Positions 57,950 to 64,000 of a stretch of 64,000 bases of DNA are shown here, piece by piece; within the stretch, counting starts at the first letter, position 1, and each line of letters begins with the position of its first letter. The notes under the pieces were generated by a model. It was not told the DNA's origin and did no database searches. It saw only the letters and a program-made list of their open reading frames with translations. The stretch covers positions 1-64,000 of the forward strand of contig NZ_BCTP01000006.1 of the NCBI RefSeq assembly GCF_001571345.1, written 5' to 3'. Position numbers and translations under genes: made by a program. The stretch is from Komagataeibacter xylinus NBRC 15237 (lineage in GTDB: Bacteria > Pseudomonadota > Alphaproteobacteria > Acetobacterales > Acetobacteraceae).

Positions 57950-58216
57950 ATGACGGACAAGACCAACCCGCCGCCCGAAGGCGACGCCATTCCCCCCGAA
58001 CTGAGCCATTGCGGCGCGGTGGTGGACAAGGCCATCGAATACATGCTGGGCGAGAACCTGCCCCCCATGGCCATTGCCTCCGCCCTGCTGGGCGGCTCGC
58101 TGGGCCTGCTGTCGCGCACCATGGGGCGCGAGGCCATGCAGGGCCTGCTTGAAAACGCGCTGCACAGCGTGCAGGCGGGCGAACTGCACCCCGACCATGA
58201 AGGCGGGGCCGGCTGA
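57950..58216 (+). CDS. Small protein of unknown function (88 residues)
   Basis: An 88-residue mostly helical protein with MTDKTNPPPEGDAIPPELSH, then AVVDKAIEYMLGENLPPMAI and a Gly/Leu-rich helix (SALLGGSLGLLSRTMG), ending in an acidic/His tail. GGAG lies at a normal distance before the ATG at 57950 (AAAAGGAGCCGTGAC). No family recognised. The hydrophobic middle could be a single amphipathic or membrane-associated helix. Confidence 0.62.
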   Translation: MTDKTNPPPEGDAIPPELSHCGAVVDKAIEYMLGENLPPMAIASALLGGSLGLLSRTMGREAMQGLLENALHSVQAGELHPDHEGGAG

Positions 58217-58226
58217 ACAAAGGGCC

Positions 58227-58264
58227 GCGAAAGGGCCGTAACGGGGTCGTTTGCGCCCTTTCGC
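58227..58264 (+). other. 10-bp perfect hairpin downstream of the 88-residue gene
   Basis: GCGAAAGGGC pairs with GCCCTTTCGC across an 18-base loop. No T-run follows, so the role is unclear. Confidence 0.4.
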
Positions 58265-58296
58265 ATACAAAATATGCCGAATCATGCTTATGCGTC

Positions 58297-58325
58297 TTGA
58301 CGAATGGCGGTGGTTTGGCGATAAG
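58297..58325 (+). promoter_or_regulatory. Candidate promoter of rpmB
   Basis: TTGACG at 58297-58302, a 17-base spacer and GATAAG at 58320-58325, 70 bases before rpmB. Confidence 0.5.
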
Positions 58326-58395
58326 CCGCGCCTAATCTAGACGATCCTTGCCGGGCATTTATGCCTCGGCCAAAGTTATATCCGAGGATGATAAA

Positions 58396-58695
58396 ATGTC
58401 TCGCCGCTGCCAGATCACAGGCAAGGGCGTGCTGACCGGTAACAACGTCAGCCACGCCAACAACAAGTCCCGCCGCCGCTTCCTGCCCAACCTGCAGGAA
58501 ACCTCGCTGCTGTCCGATATTCTCGGCACGGCCGTTCCCCTGCGCATGACCACCAACGGGCTGCGCACGGTCGAGCACAATGGCGGGCTGGACTCGTTCC
58601 TGCTGTCCACCCCGAACCGCAAGCTGACGCCGGAAGCCATGACGGTGAAGCGCCGCATCCTGCGCGTTCAGGAAAAGAAGGCCGCCGTGGCCTGA
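58396..58695 (+). CDS. rpmB: 50S ribosomal protein L28
   Basis: A 99-residue L28 of the longer alphaproteobacterial form: [33 protein letters not shown] and a C-terminal extension ending in KKAAVA. GAGGATGATAAA precedes the ATG. rpmG (L33) does not follow; fusA comes next after about 200 bases. Confidence 0.95.
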   Translation: MSRRCQITGKGVLTGNNVSHANNKSRRRFLPNLQETSLLSDILGTAVPLRMTTNGLRTVEHNGGLDSFLLSTPNRKLTPEAMTVKRRILRVQEKKAAVA

Positions 58696-58901
58696 CATGC
58701 CTCACGCCGCCTGCCTGCAAACGCGGGCGGGTGGCCTGGTGCTGTCAAAAAGCCTGACTGAAGTCTGGCGCATTGTTCCGCTATGCCGGTCTGCGTCGTC
58801 CAGGTTGAAAGAGACTGAGGGCGGAAGCAGCTTACGGTTCTGGCAGGCGCGAAAGGGAACGGTTTCCCTTCGCGCCCGTGTTGTCTTGTGGAGGTTCTCC
58901 C

Positions 58902-60989
<2,088 letters not shown>

Positions 60990-61012
60990 TCCTTCTCGAA
61001 AGAGAGTGCCTG

Positions 61013-61050
61013 AAAAAAAGCCGGCCCCTGCGAGGGGGCCGGTTTTTTTT
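61013..61050 (+). terminator. Rho-independent terminator of fusA
   Basis: CCGGCCCC (61021-61028) pairs with GGGGCCGG (61035-61042), flanked by a run of seven As before and eight Ts after. Confidence 0.92.
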
Positions 61051-61358
61051 GTATGAAAAGCAGGGGCAGGCAAGGCGTGGTTTTACGCTCTTCAGGGGCT
61101 GTAGCCATTGGGCGCGGACATGCGTTCTGGAACAATATAAGGTGCTGGCAAGACGGGGCTGATTTTTCAGGTCAGGTCTGGCATCCTGTCATAAAGCAGT
61201 TTCTGAACCGCGCTTTGTTCAGCGATACGCCCTGAATCGGGGAAATATATACTTTAACGTCAAAATCGACATCGAGGATATTACCGGACGACAGGAGGGA
61301 GGCTAAGATTGTTCCGATACGGATCGTTGTGAACTTTATTTTTATCGGAATACATCAA
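61051..61358. other. 308-bp intergenic region, GC-rich to AT-rich transition
   Basis: After the fusA terminator the sequence is of mixed composition to about 61230, then shifts to AT-rich DNA leading into the lipoprotein gene. No RNA gene or repeat copy seen. A small in-frame ORF (61053-61235) lacks a ribosome-binding site. Confidence 0.5.
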
Positions 61359-62054
61359 ATGAAAAAACAGGCTTCTGTAGTCTTATATGGGATTGCATGC
61401 CTCTCTTTGTCCGGATGCCAGAGTAACCTGCAAAAAGAACATATAAAATATAAGCATTTAATAAATGAATCAGAGGAAAATATACAGAAAAAGACGACTG
61501 TTTCTAAGCGGCCGTGGGAAAGATATATCAAGATACAACAGGATCACGTGTATCGGAACGGGTTTAATCGGGAGCTTAATTCAAAACAGAATAGTGTTGG
61601 TATTACAACAGATACATTCCTAACTGCAAGAATTGATAAAAAAACAGGAAATATCGACTATTACATATTAATAGATATGCACACTAGCGATAATGTTTTC
61701 CAACGCATGGAATATACAGATAATGGAGAGAAGAAATCTATCAATGCAACGGATTTGGATCGTGAAACCAGATGTGTCGGAGTGGGCATATATACATCCA
61801 ATTTAATTCAAGATAGAGCGCCAAGTTGTGACTATGAGGCAAAATCCTTAGTAAAAATCAGCAGAGAACTGGTAGAAAACATATCCAGATCATCTGCGCC
61901 ATTCGGGTTTCTTCTTGTTTCCGATAGTCCGGAAATACTGCCTTTCCATGACATCATCACCGCGCCGGAGGCGCATGCTTTGCTCGACCGTGTGCAGCAG
62001 GAAAAAGCCAGCGCAGCGACCAGCACTGACGCAGAACTGGACGCGCAGCCGTAA
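61359..62054 (+). CDS. AT-rich predicted lipoprotein, probably acquired
   Basis: A 231-residue lipoprotein: MKKQASVVLYGIACLSLSG then Cys20. The mature part is rich in Lys, Asn, Ile and Ser (EHIKYKHLINESEENIQKK, FLTARIDKKTGNIDYYILID), with AT-rich codons (ATA, AAA, TTA) unlike every neighbour. Near 61930 the codons switch to GC-rich host style, and the last 40 residues (SPEILPFHDIITAPEAHALL, then an Ala/Glu/Asp-rich end) look native. Two cysteines (TRCVG and PSCDY) may form a periplasmic disulphide. GGAA eight bases upstream supports the ATG at 61359. No family recognised. Confidence 0.68.
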   Translation: MKKQASVVLYGIACLSLSGCQSNLQKEHIKYKHLINESEENIQKKTTVSKRPWERYIKIQQDHVYRNGFNRELNSKQNSVGITTDTFLTARIDKKTGNIDYYILIDMHTSDNVFQRMEYTDNGEKKSINATDLDRETRCVGVGIYTSNLIQDRAPSCDYEAKSLVKISRELVENISRSSAPFGFLLVSDSPEILPFHDIITAPEAHALLDRVQQEKASAATSTDAELDAQP

Positions 62055-62138
62055 TAATCCTGCCATGATCGGCCCATGCGATGGCCCAAGGTCGTCAGAA
62101 CGGCTCGCGGTGCGCTCCCCCGCCATGTGCCTGATCCT

Positions 62139-63020
62139 TTACACGCATGCCGTGTCAGGCGGTATTCTGGCCCACAGGTTCTCCTGCAGCCGGACCTTTC
62201 CGTCCTCAAGCAGTTTTTCAAGATGCGCCTGCAGGTTGAGCCGTGCTGCCCGGCGCAGGGCAGGGCGCAGGTTGTGGTACAGGCTGTCCACAATCTCATC
62301 GAGCGTGCTTGGCCGGGTTGGCAGCAGGGCCATGATGCTGTCCTCGCGCGCCATGCGGTGGGCGACCAGCCCGTCAATGCAGGCTTCCACCCGGGTTATG
62401 GCGGGGCCATGCGCAGGCAGCAGCAGGCGGGCGTTGCGGGTGCGTACATAGTCCATGCTGCGCAGGAACTGCCGCACCGAGCCATAGGGCGCGGGCGGGA
62501 TCATGGTAGTGGACCAGCCCATGATATGGTCGCCGGTAAAGATGATGCCATCCGGCGTTTCAAGGCAGATATGGTCGCTGGCATGGCCCGGTGTGTACAG
62601 CACCCGCAGGCCCGCAATCCGCTCGCCATCGCGCAGGCCGATATCGGGTGTGAAGTCCGGGTCTTCGCTGGCATGGAATCCGCACACGGGAATGCCCAGG
62701 CGCTGTCCGAGCGGGCGGGCGCCATCAAGGTGGTCATGATGGGTATGGGTCAGGATGATATGGGTCAGCGGCCGCTCACCCTCCGCCGCCACAAGGGCAT
62801 CGAGATGCGCAGGCGTGGCGCTGCCGGGGTCGATCACCACGCAGCCACCCTCATGCTCCACCAGCCAGCTATTGGTGCCGTTGCCGGTCATGGGGCCGGG
62901 ATTGTTCGCCACCACCCGCCTTATGGCGGGTGTATGGGGCAGCGGCACTTCATAGGGCGGTGGCGGTTCACTGACCCGCCACCCGTTGCGCGGGGCAGGG
63001 TTAGCCAAAAGCGCCAACAT
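62139..63020 (-). CDS. Metallo-beta-lactamase-fold hydrolase, LACTB2-like
   Basis: A 293-residue MBL-fold protein with the zinc motif HTHHDHLDG, a second His in YTPGHASDHICLE, the Asp in FTGDHIMGW and a C-terminal His in LLPAHGPAI. A winged-helix-like C-terminal region follows (about 225-290), as in LACTB2-like enzymes with ribonuclease or thioesterase activity. Substrate cannot be stated. The start overlaps the 3' end of the PEP carboxylase gene by 20 bases, so the two are in one transcript. Confidence 0.87.
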   Translation of the reverse strand: MLALLANPAPRNGWRVSEPPPPYEVPLPHTPAIRRVVANNPGPMTGNGTNSWLVEHEGGCVVIDPGSATPAHLDALVAAEGERPLTHIILTHTHHDHLDGARPLGQRLGIPVCGFHASEDPDFTPDIGLRDGERIAGLRVLYTPGHASDHICLETPDGIIFTGDHIMGWSTTMIPPAPYGSVRQFLRSMDYVRTRNARLLLPAHGPAITRVEACIDGLVAHRMAREDSIMALLPTRPSTLDEIVDSLYHNLRPALRRAARLNLQAHLEKLLEDGKVRLQENLWARIPPDTACV

Positions 63021-64000
63021 GGTGCATCACGCCGGTGCTGATTTCACGCACCATCTGGAACAGGCGCTGCATCGGCTCGAACACTTCTGTGTATTCGCGG
63101 CTGTACGTGCCCTCCTGCCGGGGGCCATGAGGCTCGTGGAAATCAAGGTCGAAGCTGCCATCGGAGCGGTAGGGGAAGATCTGCTCCAGTTCCTTGAGCA
63201 CGGCGGGCACTTCAAGGCACAGCACCTTCAGTGTCATGACATCACGCGAGAAGGCATGCCGGGGCGAGAAATACGGCACGCGGGTGGAAAGCATCCAGAT
63301 CTGCTCGATCAGCGCAATGCGGATGCCATGCAGCAGCAACTCGTCGGGCTGCATGCGCGGGGCTTCGGGCCAGGCGCGGCGCAGGGCGAGGTGGTCGGAC
63401 TGGATGCGGCGGAACATGGCCTGCGTGCTGGCCCAGAAATCAAGCTGTTCCAGCCCGTGCATCAGGGTGAGGCAGGCTTCCTGCGCGCCCGCGTCGCGCT
63501 GGGCGGTGGCGCGTTCGAGCCACATGTCGGGGTCGAGCAGGCGGATCACGCCGCGCAGTACCCCGTGGTCGGAATGGGCCAGGCCGTGGGCCGCGAAATC
63601 CATCGCGCGGCGAAAGCGCGGGCTCTCGGCCAGGTATTTCTCGAAGGTTTCAGGGTGGCGGGCCGCTGCCGTGCCCAGCCCCTGCAAGGTGTTCGCGCAC
63701 CACGCAAGCTGTTGCAGGATGGCGTTGTTGGGAATGGCGCGGAGCTGGCTGGGGTGCTTGATGCGCGTGACCGTGGAGGCGGCATCGCTCTGCCGCGCTG
63801 ACGGGCGCGAGCCGGTCTTGTCGATCAGCGAGGGGCCGAACGCGCCAAGCAGGGCGGCATAGCCGGGGTCTTCCACCAGCCCGGTCATGCCATTGGCGAT
63901 GGTGGAGAAGAAATCGGCCGAGAAATCCGGCTCGTCATAAACCGGGTCGCGGTCAAGTGCGCTTGTGGCGAAGGCGTGCTCGGCAATGATGCTGACCGTG
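63001..64000 (-). CDS. ppc: Phosphoenolpyruvate carboxylase, divergent, C-terminal part
   Basis: The frame is open to the window edge, giving the last 332 residues. Parts resemble PEP carboxylase: PVYDEPDFSADFF (compare the DPDF..YF block), KTGSRPSARQ (compare the IGSRPxRR block) and LRAIP. However the following W-x-F-x-W-x-Q-x-R pattern is not kept, and the protein ends GVMHHVGAFG where PEP carboxylases almost always end in a NTG motif. It should carboxylate PEP to oxaloacetate, but the losses leave activity open. The catalytic histidine and glycine loop are outside the window. It overlaps the MBL gene by 20 bases. Confidence 0.6.
   Translation of the reverse strand, partial: TVSIIAEHAFATSALDRDPVYDEPDFSADFFSTIANGMTGLVEDPGYAALLGAFGPSLIDKTGSRPSARQSDAASTVTRIKHPSQLRAIPNNAILQQLAWCANTLQGLGTAAARHPETFEKYLAESPRFRRAMDFAAHGLAHSDHGVLRGVIRLLDPDMWLERATAQRDAGAQEACLTLMHGLEQLDFWASTQAMFRRIQSDHLALRRAWPEAPRMQPDELLLHGIRIALIEQIWMLSTRVPYFSPRHAFSRDVMTLKVLCLEVPAVLKELEQIFPYRSDGSFDLDFHEPHGPRQEGTYSREYTEVFEPMQRLFQMVREISTGVMHHVGAFG

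Overview
This is a 64 kb chromosomal segment of a GC-rich alphaproteobacterium. It is almost certainly an acetic acid bacterium (Acetobacteraceae), with Komagataeibacter, Novacetimonas or Gluconacetobacter the best guess. The pointers are a cobalamin-dependent radical SAM enzyme matching hopanoid C-3 methylase (HpnR), a gluconokinase, a COQ9 gene with PetP/PetR-like regulators, typical alphaproteobacterial gene orders (DUF177-rpmF-plsX-fabH-ihfA-merR; ffh-rpsP-rimM-trmD-rplS-leuCDB; hslVU), and many GTG/TTG starts. No taxonomic search was possible, so the genus is inference. I see no phage, insertion sequence, plasmid gene or CRISPR array. Most of the window is core housekeeping sequence.

Layout. 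1-5.9 kb: a chemosensory and two-component block (end of a CheA-like hybrid kinase, CheB, two multi-receiver hybrid kinases). 5.9-8.7 kb: HslVU protease, SufE, a CopZ-like metal chaperone. 8.7-13.3 kb: a 600-bp non-coding stretch, hpnR, a small lipoprotein, an HNH protein, gluQ. 13.3-19.4 kb: tandem class I aminotransferases, a membrane-protein/coiled-coil pair, an AT-rich 400-bp gap, gluconokinase, a corrinoid adenosyltransferase, a DUF4142 protein. 19.7-25.6 kb: DUF423 protein, an RlmM-like methyltransferase, an M3 oligopeptidase next to an OPT peptide transporter, a lipoprotein. 25.9-30.1 kb: ispH-thrB-rnhA and a ThiZ/ThiX-like ABC importer pair. 30.2-34.7 kb: a nucleoside-hydrolase-like protein that has lost its metal site, pstCAB, a Spy-like periplasmic protein. 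34.8-41.8 kb: SRP/ribosome operon and leucine biosynthesis. 41.9-46.3 kb: def-coq9-marR(petP)-RR(petR) divergent from rpsU and a sensor kinase. 46.3-51.6 kb: BamE, DUF177, rpmF-plsX-fabH-ihfA-merR, tRNA-Pro. 51.7-58.2 kb: PerM-like protein, oligopeptidase B, DUF4743-NUDIX, Atm1-type ABC exporter. 58.4-64 kb: rpmB, fusA, an AT-rich lipoprotein gene, a metallo-beta-lactamase-fold hydrolase, and the C-terminal part of a divergent PEP carboxylase.

The most distinctive signal outside genes is a dispersed intergenic repeat of about 80 bp. An outer stem (AAAGTTTTTGG / CCAAAAAACTTT type) encloses two hairpins, one built on GAAGCTTTTT and one on GCCGCCTTTTT. I count eight intact, half or decayed copies between 8.4 and 41.9 kb, in both orientations and all between genes. 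Other points worth checking are the pseudo-enzyme nucleoside hydrolase, the PEP carboxylase ending in AFG rather than the usual NTG, the compositionally chimeric lipoprotein gene near 61.4-62.0 kb, and perfect palindromes at 17.29 kb and next to the ffh promoter. I did not find an obvious new multi-gene defence or biosynthetic system.
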